From Deltaproteobacteria bacterium (lineage in GTDB: Bacteria > Myxococcota_A > Polyangia > Polyangiales > Ga0077539), in the NCBI GenBank assembly GCA_947477565.1, contig CANJUR010000052.1, positions 1-34,776 on the forward strand: a DNA stretch of 34,776 nucleotides. The letters run 5' to 3'. Shown piece by piece: positions 27,279 through 34,586 of the stretch. Under the pieces are notes generated by a model. That model saw only the letters and a program-made list of their open reading frames with translations, was not told where the DNA came from and did not search any database. The position numbers and the translations under genes were made by a program. How positions within the stretch are numbered: position 1 is the stretch's first letter; each line of letters begins with the position of its first letter.

Positions 27279-27762
27279 AGACTCCAGGGCTCCGAAGGCT
27301 CCGAAAGCGCCGAGGCTGGCGCACGACGACAACGGGCTGCGCCGACAGGCCCGCGAGGCGGCGGTGCAGGTGCTGTACGCCATCGATGCGGCGGGCGAGC
27401 AGTCTGAAGGCTTCGTGGACGACGCGCTGCGCAACTATTGGGCGCACCTGGAGGGGCCCGCGCCGGGACGGCCGTACGGCGACGCGATGGTGCGCGGGGT
27501 GGTGGCGAAATGGGGGGAGATCGACCCGATGATTCGCGCGGCCAACCCCAACTGGCGCATCGAGCGCATGGCGCGGGTGGACCGCAACGTGCTGCGCATG
27601 GGGACGTGGGAGATGGTGTTCGGGGATGTTCCGCCGGAGGTGGCCATCAATGAGGCCGTCGAGATGGCGAAGCGCTTCGGCACCGAAGACTCCGCGGCGT
27701 TCGTCAACGGCACGCTCGACAAGCTCGCCACGCTCCAGGGCAAGCTGGCGCCGCGCGGGTAA
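27268..27762 (+). CDS. nusB: Transcription antitermination factor NusB
   Basis: NusB with NusE (S10) forms the antitermination complex on rRNA transcripts. The 164-residue product begins with a Lys/Arg/Pro-rich tail (about 20 residues), then the NusB helical core: [34 protein letters not shown] and [20 protein letters not shown], ending [10 protein letters not shown]. The ATG at 27268 lies inside the end of ribH. The ribH-nusB order is common across bacteria. Confidence 0.94.
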   Translation: MVSRDSRAPKAPKAPRLAHDDNGLRRQAREAAVQVLYAIDAAGEQSEGFVDDALRNYWAHLEGPAPGRPYGDAMVRGVVAKWGEIDPMIRAANPNWRIERMARVDRNVLRMGTWEMVFGDVPPEVAINEAVEMAKRFGTEDSAAFVNGTLDKLATLQGKLAPRG

Positions 27763-27772
27763 GCGGACGACG

Positions 27773-27799
27773 CCGCCCCGGGGGGGGGGTTAGGGGCGG
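27773..27799 (+). terminator. GC stem after nusB with a G10 loop
   Basis: CCGCCCC (27773-27779) pairs with GGGGCGG (27793-27799). The loop includes a run of ten G (27780-27789). No U-run follows, so it is a weak candidate for the end of the rib-nusB operon. The rest of the 240-base gap to 28003 holds no convincing gene. Confidence 0.3.
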
Positions 27800-28002
27800 A
27801 AGTTGCACCTCTCCCCGGTGCTGATGATGGACCTGATCACCGGGGTCCGCGTGGTCGCTGCCCCACCTGCACCACGGTTTGCCAAGCGCCAGCAGATCTA
27901 ATAGGGCGCTCCCCAACCGCCGCCATGGAACCCCAACCAACACCCCTTCCCATCGGCGCTTCGCAACCGTCTCCCGCCGCGCGGGTGAGCTAACATCCCG
28001 CG

Positions 28003-28539
28003 ATGGAGGTGCGCTTCGTCCCGCTCGATCTCGCGCGCATCGACGTCCTGCGCATGGAGGTTCTCGCGCTCCCGTTTTTCGTCGATGAGCGGCCGCTGAA
28101 GGGCGCCGCCGGGCTCTGCGACTGGCGTCTCTGCGGCGCACTCTCGCGACTGCTCGACAGCGGGCGCGTCACGGGATCCACCGAGGAAGTCACCCTCGTA
28201 CCGGGGCGGCCACGGCTGCCGTTCGAGAAGCTGATCCTCTTTGGAGAAGGGGCGGCGGCGGACTTCGACCAGGCGGCCTCGGAGCGGGTGACCGCGCGGA
28301 TGCTCACCACGCTGGCAGGGCTTCGACTGCGCTCGGTGGCACTCTCGCTGCCCGGGCGCGGGCGGGCGCTGGTGGAGCCCGGCGAGGCGATTCGGTGGTT
28401 TCTCCAGGGCATCGCGGAGAGTGACGAACTCGACGAAGTGGTGATCATCGACGACCTCGAGGCGCAACGGGCGATGGTGCCCGTGCTCGAGTCGGCGCGG
28501 CGGCGGGTGCGGGTGGTTCGGTCGGCGTCGGAGCCGTAA
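28003..28539 (+). CDS. Orphan M17 leucyl-aminopeptidase N-terminal-like domain protein
   Basis: This 178-residue protein resembles the N-terminal, macro-like domain of M17 leucyl aminopeptidases without the metallopeptidase domain. The resemblance rests on the run LALPFFVDERPLKGAAGLCD, the pattern RLCGALSRLL, FEKLILFGEG and the alternating beta/alpha layout. Stand-alone versions are seen in myxobacteria and their function is not known. It is not an active peptidase, since no metal-binding motif is present. The start is ATG 28003 with no clear ribosome-binding site. It is 16 bp before the methyltransferase gene. Confidence 0.65.
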   Translation: MEVRFVPLDLARIDVLRMEVLALPFFVDERPLKGAAGLCDWRLCGALSRLLDSGRVTGSTEEVTLVPGRPRLPFEKLILFGEGAAADFDQAASERVTARMLTTLAGLRLRSVALSLPGRGRALVEPGEAIRWFLQGIAESDELDEVVIIDDLEAQRAMVPVLESARRRVRVVRSASEP

Positions 28540-28555
28540 CGAAAGGGTAGCGACG

Positions 28556-29497
28556 ATGCTGGGACCAGAAGACGTTCAGCGACACGCGGAGATGCTCGGA
28601 AACCGGGCGAAGAAGAACCATCGGGCGCTCGCACGGAAGATGGAAGCGAAGTCCATCGGGGCGTACCGCATCTACGATCGGGACATCCCCGAGGTGCGCG
28701 CCGTAGTGGACTTCTACGAAGGACACCTCGTGGTGGGGGAGTACGCACGCGAGCAAACAGCAGTGGTTCCGGGGTACGTCGATGCGCTGAGCGACGGGGT
28801 GGCGAAAGCCATGGGGATCCCGCGCGAACAAGTGCACAGCCGGGAGAAGTGGGCGCGCACGAAGGCCGAGACCGGCGGCACCCGGGTGGAAGTGCGCGAG
28901 TACGGGATGATCTTCGAAGTAGTGATCGACGAAGACCCGGAGACGGGACTCGGAGCGGATCACCGGGAGACTCGCCAGAGGGTGCGCGCAGAGGCGGCAG
29001 GAAAGCGGTTCTTGAATCTCTACGGGACCACCGGGACGTTCACCGTGGCCGCGGCCATGGGGGGCGCGCTGTCGAGCGACACCGTAGACCTGTCCGGGAA
29101 GTACCTCGCCCGGGCGCGCAAAAACCTGGTGCTCAACGCCGTCGATCGACCCGAGCACTGGACCCTCCGAGCGGACGCGCGGAAGTTTCTCGCGGAGGCG
29201 AAGACCAGGCGCCGGAGTTGGGAGCTGGCAGTGCTGGATGCACCGTCTTTCCTGCCGGCGAGCCCGTCCGGGGAGGCCGACGAGATGGACCTCGCACGCG
29301 ACCACCGCGCGCTGCTCGCAGAGACCCTCGCAGTCCTCGTGCCGGGCGCGGTGCTGTACTTCTCCACGCACCATCAGAGGTTTGTTCCGGACTTCGCGGG
29401 GCTGCGGTTGAAGTCCAGCGAGGAGATCACGGCGCAGACCGTCCCTGAAGACTTTCGCAACAAGACCGTGCACCGCTGCTGGCGCATGGCGGTGTGA
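28556..29497 (+). CDS. RlmK-type class I methyltransferase (23S rRNA guanine-N7 type)
   Basis: This 313-residue protein matches the C-terminal half (RlmK) of the fused RlmKL rRNA methyltransferase. That half makes m7G2069 in 23S rRNA. Correspondences run throughout: RAKKNHRALARKMEAKSIGA, YRIYDRDIPEV, VVVGEYA, the ETGLGADHRETR substrate motif, SAM motif I FLNLYGTTG (152-160), VDLS (177-180) and DAPSF (228-232) where RlmK has DPPTF. The C-terminus EITAQTVPEDF with HRCWRM also matches. The RlmL half (THUMP and N2-methyltransferase) is absent. AAAGGG (28542-28547) supports the ATG. Other class I rRNA methyltransferases of similar layout are less likely. Confidence 0.82.
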   Translation: MLGPEDVQRHAEMLGNRAKKNHRALARKMEAKSIGAYRIYDRDIPEVRAVVDFYEGHLVVGEYAREQTAVVPGYVDALSDGVAKAMGIPREQVHSREKWARTKAETGGTRVEVREYGMIFEVVIDEDPETGLGADHRETRQRVRAEAAGKRFLNLYGTTGTFTVAAAMGGALSSDTVDLSGKYLARARKNLVLNAVDRPEHWTLRADARKFLAEAKTRRRSWELAVLDAPSFLPASPSGEADEMDLARDHRALLAETLAVLVPGAVLYFSTHHQRFVPDFAGLRLKSSEEITAQTVPEDFRNKTVHRCWRMAV

Positions 29498-29515
29498 TAC
29501 GAACATCCCACCCTC

Positions 29516-30265
29516 ATGGAACTCCTCGGCGCAGTTGCACTCGTCACCGGCGGTGGTCGCGGCATCGGGGAGGCCATCGCGCGTCGCCTCGCCGCCGCGG
29601 GGCTCCGGGTGGTCGTTTCGGGTCGTGACGCCGCCGCGCTCGAGGCCGTCGCTGCTTCCATCGGCGGCATCGCCCTCCCCGCTGACCTCTCCGACCGCTC
29701 CGCAGCAGAGACCCTCGCGCGCACCGTCGCCCGCGACGTCGGTCCCATCGCCGTGCTCGTCAACAACGCCGGCATCGCGGAGAGCGCTCCCCTCGCCCGC
29801 ACCGACGACGCCATCTGGGACCGCACGATGGCCCTCAACGTCACCGCAGCCTTCACCCTCTGCCGCGCGGTCATGCCCGCGATGGCGAAGCGCGGACCAG
29901 GCCGGGTGGTCAACGTCGCCAGCAACGCCGGGCTGCGCGGGTACGCTTACACCGCCGCGTATTGCGCCAGCAAGCACGCCCTGGTGGGGCTCACGCGGGC
30001 GCTGGCAGTGGAGTTTGCGCGCACCGGGGTGACGGTAAACGCCGTGTGCCCGGGGTTTGTAGACACGGCCATGAGCGAGCGAGCGGCGAGCAACATCGCC
30101 CGCGCCACGGGCAAGGACGGGAAGGACGCCCTCGCGGCGCTCTCGCCGCAGAAGCGGCTGATGAGCCCGGAGGAGGTCGCGCACGCGGTGTGGAGCTTTC
30201 TCCCGCACGAGGCGCGAGGCATGACGGGGCAGTGCATGGCAGTGGACGGAGGGCAGACAGCGTGA
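29516..30265 (+). CDS. Short-chain dehydrogenase, likely 3-hydroxyacyl-CoA type
   Basis: This is a 249-residue NAD(P)-dependent SDR. Visible are the cofactor motif TGGGRGIG (11-18), NNAG (83-86), Ser136, and the catalytic Tyr149 and Lys153 in YCASK. It ends with a classical GGQTA tail after AVDG. Beside a CoA ligase, hydratase and acyl-CoA dehydrogenase, it is best read as the hydroxyacyl-CoA dehydrogenase of the pathway (AbmB-like). It is the first gene of the five-gene operon. Its stop overlaps the ridA-like start by four bases. Confidence 0.9.
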   Translation: MELLGAVALVTGGGRGIGEAIARRLAAAGLRVVVSGRDAAALEAVAASIGGIALPADLSDRSAAETLARTVARDVGPIAVLVNNAGIAESAPLARTDDAIWDRTMALNVTAAFTLCRAVMPAMAKRGPGRVVNVASNAGLRGYAYTAAYCASKHALVGLTRALAVEFARTGVTVNAVCPGFVDTAMSERAASNIARATGKDGKDALAALSPQKRLMSPEEVAHAVWSFLPHEARGMTGQCMAVDGGQTA

Positions 30266-30669
30266 GCGGAGAATCGGTGCTTCCGGCGGGATGGACCCCC
30301 GCCAGGGGATATACGAACGGGGTCGCGTGCGGCGCGGGGCGCACGGTGTATGTCGGCGGACAGATCGGCTGGGACGGGCAGCAACGGGCGGTGTCGACGG
30401 AGTTTGTGGCGCAGTTTGATCAGGCGCTCGCCAACGTGGTGGCGGTGGTCGAGGCCGCGGGGGGACAAGCGACGGACGTGGTGAAGATGACCGTCTACGT
30501 GACGGACATCGAGGCGTACCGGAGCAGCCTGCGGGCGATCGGTGGGTGCTGGCGCGCGCGGCTGGGCAAGCACTTTCCGGCGATGGCGCTGGTGGGAGTG
30601 ACGGCCCTGGTCGAGCCGTGGGCCCGGGTGGAAATCGAGGCCATTGCGCACATCGAAGAGAAGGGCTGA
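30262..30669 (+). CDS. RidA/YjgF family protein
   Basis: This 135-residue protein belongs to the trimeric RidA family (PAMALVGVTALVEPWARVEIEAIA, TVYVGGQIGWD, FDQALANVVAVVEAAGG). True RidA enamine/imine deaminases need an arginine in the segment before the last strand (SCVEVARL). Here that place reads VGVTALV, so the residue looks absent and classical imine deaminase activity is doubtful. In aerobic 2-aminobenzoyl-CoA operons a RidA-like protein occurs at this point. The GTG start has GGAGGG (30248-30253) at 8-nt spacing and overlaps the upstream stop as GTGA. Confidence 0.85.
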   Translation: MSGESVLPAGWTPARGYTNGVACGAGRTVYVGGQIGWDGQQRAVSTEFVAQFDQALANVVAVVEAAGGQATDVVKMTVYVTDIEAYRSSLRAIGGCWRARLGKHFPAMALVGVTALVEPWARVEIEAIAHIEEKG

Positions 30670-30674
30670 ACCCA

Positions 30675-31496
30675 ATGACGGATCTGACGCCGAAGACGTT
30701 TCGCTTCTCCCTCGATCGCGGCGTGGGGACCCTCACCCTCGACCGGCCGCAGCGGCTCAACTCACTCACCTTCGAGAGCTACCTCGAGCTCGGTGCGTTT
30801 TTCCCGGAACTTGAGCGCCACCCGGAGGTGCGTGCGCTGGTGATCACCGGGGCGGGCAACGGGTTCTGCTCCGGGGGCGATCGGCAGGACATCATTGCGC
30901 GGCTTTTCTCGCGTGATATGGCCGGGCTGTTGGAGTTCACGCGCATCACCGGGGCGTTGATTCGGGCGATTCGGCGGGTGCGGCGGCCGGTGATCGCGGC
31001 GGTCAACGGGGTGGCGGTGGGGGCCGGCGCGGTGATCGCGCTCGCGTGCGACCTGCGCATCGTGTCCGAAGACGCACGCTTCGGGTTTGTGTTTCCGAAG
31101 GTGGGATTGTCCGGGGCAGACATGGGCGCGGCGTACCTTCTGCCGCGGGTGGTCGGGCTCGGACACGCCTCGGAGTTGCTGTACTCGGGCGATCTCATCG
31201 ACGCGGCGGAGGCGTACCGCATCGGACTGGCCAACCGCGTGGTGAGCAAGGCGGAGGTGCTGCCGACAGCGATGGCGATGGCGCACCGGATGAGCGAGGG
31301 CCCCGCGTTTGCGCACGCGATGACCAAGCAGATGATCGAGACGGAATCGACCATGGGGCTCGACGAGGCCATCGAGGCGGAGGCGCAGGCGCAGGCGGTG
31401 TGCATGGCACACCCGGACTTCCGCGAGGCGTACGAGGCGATGGTGGCGAAGCGGACGCCGAGGTTTCAGGGCGCGCCCGGGGTTTCGGAAGAGTAG
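30675..31496 (+). CDS. Enoyl-CoA hydratase/isomerase family protein
   Basis: This 273-residue crotonase hydrates an enoyl-CoA or acts on a ring-derived CoA intermediate. The fold is seen in GVGTLTLDRPQRLNSLTFES, the oxyanion-hole segments GNGFCSGGDRQD and NGVAVGAGAVIALACDLRI, and FPKVGLSGADMGAAYLLPR. A C-terminal helix follows (FAHAMTKQMI). The sequence fits AbmC-type hydratases of 2-aminobenzoyl-CoA breakdown, but substrate cannot be fixed from sequence. AAGGG sits about 9 bases before the ATG at 30675, and the gene follows the RidA-like stop by 5 bases. Confidence 0.9.
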   Translation: MTDLTPKTFRFSLDRGVGTLTLDRPQRLNSLTFESYLELGAFFPELERHPEVRALVITGAGNGFCSGGDRQDIIARLFSRDMAGLLEFTRITGALIRAIRRVRRPVIAAVNGVAVGAGAVIALACDLRIVSEDARFGFVFPKVGLSGADMGAAYLLPRVVGLGHASELLYSGDLIDAAEAYRIGLANRVVSKAEVLPTAMAMAHRMSEGPAFAHAMTKQMIETESTMGLDEAIEAEAQAQAVCMAHPDFREAYEAMVAKRTPRFQGAPGVSEE

Positions 31497-31521
31497 TCAG
31501 TCGGACGGAAGAGGCTTTGGA

Positions 31522-32709
31522 ATGACCAGACGAGCGTGTGCGCCGAGCAGTGATGACCTGACGTTCTTCTTTGATCCGTGGCACGCGCCGTTGGCGGAGA
31601 CGGCGAGGGCGCTGGCGATGGAGCCGTGGCCCGAAGGGGACGAAGACCCGCACAGCATCGCGAAGCGCCTGGCGGCGACGGGGCTGCTGCGGGCGTGTGT
31701 TCCGGCGAGCGTCGGGGGCCTCGCGGCGCGCGACCCGGACGCCATCGACGTGCGCGCGGTGTGTCTCATTCGCGAGGCGCTCGGCTGGGGGAGCGGGTTG
31801 CTCGACACGGTCTTCGCGATGCAGGGCCTGGGAAGCTATCCCATCGTGCTGGCCGGGACGGCGGCGCAGCGGGCGGAGTTTCTCCCGCCGGTGCTGCGCG
31901 GTGATTCACTGGCAGCGTTTGCCATCACCGAGCCCGAGGCAGGGACGGACGTCTCGGCGCTCTCCACGGTGGCCCGGCCCGACGGCGGGGGGTGGGTTCT
32001 GGATGGCGAGAAGACGTTTATCTCCAACGCGGGAGTGGCAGGGCACTATGTGGTGTTCGCCAACGCCGATCCGGGGCTTGGAAGACGGGGAATCACGGCG
32101 TTTCTGGTGCGCCCGAGCGACCCTGGGTTTGTCTTCAAGGGAGCCATTCCCATGATGGCCGACCACCCGATTGGCACCATTGCATTCGAGGGTTGTCGGT
32201 TGAGCGATGACCGTCGGCTGGGCAACGTGGGCGACGGGTTTCGCATCGCGATGAGCACCCTCGACGCGTTTCGGAGCACCGTCGGCGCGGCGGCGCTGGG
32301 CATGGCGCGGCGGGCGCTCGACGAGTCCATCGATCGGGTGACGAAGCGGCGGCAGTTTGGCAAGGCCATCGCGGAATTCCAGACCGTCCAGGGGTACCTC
32401 GCGGACATGGCGACGGACCTCGACGCAGCGCGCTTGCTCGTGTTTCGCGCGGCCTGGACGAAAGACCAGGGCACGCCCCGGGTGACCCTCGAGGCCAGCA
32501 TGGGGAAGATGTTTGCCACGGAGGCTGCGCAGCGAGTGATCGACCGCGCGGTGCAGTTGCACGGCGGCACCGGGGTGGTGCGCGGGGTGGCGGTCGAGCG
32601 GTTGTACCGGGAGGTGCGGTCGCTGCGCATCTATGAAGGAACGACGGAGATTCAGCGGTTGGTCATCGCGGGACAGCTTCTGCCGAGGGGCGCGAAGGGG
32701 GAGGCATGA
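31522..32709 (+). CDS. Acyl-CoA dehydrogenase
   Basis: This FAD-dependent acyl-CoA dehydrogenase has 395 residues. It has the three-domain fold: the N-terminal helical part, the FAD-contacting AAFAITEPEAGTDVSAL and GWVLDGEKTFISNAG, the C-terminal KRRQFGKAIAEFQTVQG and HGGTGVVRG, and RIYEGTTEIQRL with the catalytic Glu372. It would desaturate a CoA thioester in the operon's pathway (AbmD-like). The stop overlaps the ligase start (ATGA at 32706-32709). The N-terminal 20 residues are not conserved-looking, but the ATG is reasonable. Confidence 0.93.
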   Translation: MTRRACAPSSDDLTFFFDPWHAPLAETARALAMEPWPEGDEDPHSIAKRLAATGLLRACVPASVGGLAARDPDAIDVRAVCLIREALGWGSGLLDTVFAMQGLGSYPIVLAGTAAQRAEFLPPVLRGDSLAAFAITEPEAGTDVSALSTVARPDGGGWVLDGEKTFISNAGVAGHYVVFANADPGLGRRGITAFLVRPSDPGFVFKGAIPMMADHPIGTIAFEGCRLSDDRRLGNVGDGFRIAMSTLDAFRSTVGAAALGMARRALDESIDRVTKRRQFGKAIAEFQTVQGYLADMATDLDAARLLVFRAAWTKDQGTPRVTLEASMGKMFATEAAQRVIDRAVQLHGGTGVVRGVAVERLYREVRSLRIYEGTTEIQRLVIAGQLLPRGAKGEA

Positions 32710-34331
32710 GCGCGGTGACATTTCCCGAGGTGTTCAACCTGGCGGACTACTTCCTCTTCGATCGGCTGGCGGAGGGGATGGGCGGCGACGTCGCGCTGCG
32801 CTTCGGCGATCGGACCTGGACGTACGCCGAGGTGGCCGCGCGGGCCGAGGCCGTGGCGACGGTGCTTCGCGACGCGGGGCTGCGCCACGAGGAGCGGGTG
32901 CTCATCGTGCTGCCCGACCTGCCGCCGTTTGCGTGGGCGTTTTTCGGGGCGTTGAAGGCCGGCGGGGTGATCGCGATGGGCAACCCCGACGCGCCGACCG
33001 GGGACCTCGCGTACCTGACCGAGTACACGCGTGCGTCGGTGATGGTGACGGTTTCCCGGGTGGTGACGGCGCTGCACGAGGGGTTGCGGACGTCGCCGTG
33101 GCTGAAGGCCGTGTTTGTGGTGCCCGACGCGGCGACGGGCGACGACCCGGAGGCGGAGGTGGGGTTCGACAGCGTGCCGGGGATGCGCAGCGAGACGCTG
33201 TCGTCGGCGGTGGCGTTTGTGCAGCGCACGGGGCGGCGCGCGGACATGGTTCCGACGCGGCGCGACGACGTCGCGGTGTGGCTCTTCACCAGCGGATCTA
33301 CGGGAAAGCCCAAGGCGGCGGTGCACACGCACCGGGACTTCGCGTTTAGCACTGAGGTCTACGCGCTGGGCACGGTGGGGTATCGCCGCGGGGACATCTG
33401 CGTGAGCGTGCCGCGGTTGTTCTTTGGATATGCCACTGGCACCAATCTGTTATTTCCCTTCCGCGTGGGGGCGTCCGTGGGGATGTTCACGGAGCGGCCG
33501 ACAGTGGAGTCGCTGACGGCGGCGATTGCGAAGTATCGGCCCACGGTGCTGACCAATGTGCCAACGATGATCGGCAAGTTGTTGGAGCAGGGCGCGGACG
33601 TCGATCTGTCGTCGCTGCGGTTTTGTCTCTCGGCGGGCGAGGCGCTGCCGCCGGCATTGCTCACCCGCTGGACCGAGCGCTGGGGAGTGGAGATCTACGA
33701 CGGCATCGGGTCTGCGGAGATGTTTCACATCTATGTGAGCAACCGGCCCGGGGACGTGAAGCCGGGCTCACTGGGCAAGGTCGTCGATGGATACACCATC
33801 AAGGTGTTGCCCACGGACGCCATCGGGCCGGGAGCGCAACCTGTCGCGGAGAACGAAGTCGGGGTGCTCTGGGTCGCTGGGGACAGCGTCGCGATTGGGT
33901 ATCACGGCGATCGGGACAAGAGCTGGCAGACCTTTCACGGACGGTGGTGCTCGACCGGCGATCTCTTCCGATTGGACGGAGAGGGCTACCTCTGGTTTGG
34001 CGGCCGGGCTGATGAGTTATTGAAGGTATCGGGGCTCTGGGTGTCGCCATTGGAGGTGGAAGACTGCCTGTTGGCGCACCCGGCCGTGGCCGAGGTCGCG
34101 GTGGTGGGCGTGGAGGTGGAAGGCCTGATGGCGTCGCGGGCCTACGTGGTGATTCGCGAGGGGCATGGGGCGGGCGAAGGGTTGGCGGGAGAGCTTCAGC
34201 GGTGGGCCAAAGGGGCGCTGGCGAAGCACAAATACCCACGGCAGGTGATCTTCGTGGAAGACCTGCCGAAAAACGACCGGGGGAAAATCGATCGCAAGGC
34301 GCTGCGAGCGCGGGTGGCGACGGAGGGCTGA
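32706..34331 (+). CDS. Benzoate/2-aminobenzoate-CoA ligase family
   Basis: This ATP-dependent acid-CoA ligase has 541 residues and belongs to the adenylate-forming, benzoate-CoA ligase subfamily. Visible are the P-loop FTSGSTGKPKAAVHTHRDF, the subfamily block IYDGIGSAEMFHIYVSNR, GDVKPGSLGKVVDGY, the hinge WCSTGDLFRLDGEGYLWFGG and the adenylation lysine K527 in RGKIDRKAL. It would activate an aromatic acid, with benzoate, 2-aminobenzoate and related acids possible. It is translationally coupled to the acyl-CoA dehydrogenase. AAGGGG (32695-32700) lies 5 bases before the ATG. It is the last gene before a repeat element. Confidence 0.92.
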   Translation: MSAVTFPEVFNLADYFLFDRLAEGMGGDVALRFGDRTWTYAEVAARAEAVATVLRDAGLRHEERVLIVLPDLPPFAWAFFGALKAGGVIAMGNPDAPTGDLAYLTEYTRASVMVTVSRVVTALHEGLRTSPWLKAVFVVPDAATGDDPEAEVGFDSVPGMRSETLSSAVAFVQRTGRRADMVPTRRDDVAVWLFTSGSTGKPKAAVHTHRDFAFSTEVYALGTVGYRRGDICVSVPRLFFGYATGTNLLFPFRVGASVGMFTERPTVESLTAAIAKYRPTVLTNVPTMIGKLLEQGADVDLSSLRFCLSAGEALPPALLTRWTERWGVEIYDGIGSAEMFHIYVSNRPGDVKPGSLGKVVDGYTIKVLPTDAIGPGAQPVAENEVGVLWVAGDSVAIGYHGDRDKSWQTFHGRWCSTGDLFRLDGEGYLWFGGRADELLKVSGLWVSPLEVEDCLLAHPAVAEVAVVGVEVEGLMASRAYVVIREGHGAGEGLAGELQRWAKGALAKHKYPRQVIFVEDLPKNDRGKIDRKALRARVATEG

Positions 34332-34341
34332 GGGGCACAAG

Positions 34342-34352
34342 CAGGGATCCGG
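34342..34352 (+). repeat. Isolated copy of CAGGGATCCGG
   Basis: This 11-base word recurs at 34576-34586 and, inverted, at 34560-34570, and lies just after the ligase stop. It flanks the palindromic element on the left. It may mark an older end of the same element or be a separate short repeat. Confidence 0.5.
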
Positions 34353-34396
34353 GGTTTCTGAACAACGACCCGTTGGAGGGCTAAGGCCAGGCCCTC

Positions 34397-34560
34397 GAAG
34401 GATCGATTCCTCTTGCGAGACCTCACCCCCAACCCCCTCTCCCAAAAGGGAGAGGGGGCTCGGATCGAGAGGAAATGCCATAAAATCAGGCTTTTTAGCC
34501 CCCTCTCCCTCCTGGGAGAGGGGGTTGGGGGTGAGGTCTCGCAAGGGGGGTCAATCCTTC
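34397..34560. repeat. MITE-like palindromic element, about 164 bp
   Basis: A perfect 33-base inverted repeat (34412-34444 against 34513-34545) extends imperfectly to about 48 bases per arm (34397-34444 and 34513-34560, 44 of 48 matching). Each arm also folds alone: CCCCCTCTCCC pairs with GGGAGAGGGGG at 34433-34443/34448-34458 and again at 34499-34509/34514-34524. The 40-base core has no frame of interest and no transposase is present. The C-rich arm (CCTCACCCCCAACCCC) resembles palindromic intergenic repeats known from many GC-rich genomes. It also serves as a strong stop at the end of the CoA-ligase operon. Confidence 0.75.
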
Positions 34561-34586
34561 CGGATCCCTGTTTAGCAGGGATCCGG
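34560..34586 (+). terminator. Perfect GGATCC hairpin
   Basis: CCGGATCCCTG (34560-34570) pairs perfectly with CAGGGATCCGG (34576-34586) around the loop TTTAG. It may be a transcription stop or part of the neighbouring repeat element, since it begins where that element's right arm ends. Confidence 0.4.

Noticed and set aside
27803..27901. A 32-codon frame starting TTG after nusB
   Set aside because: No family resemblance and no strong ribosome-binding site; too short to support.
28445..30769. Frame of 774 codons on the minus strand opposite the methyltransferase, SDR and RidA genes
   Set aside because: Low-complexity composition and complete overlap with three well-supported genes.
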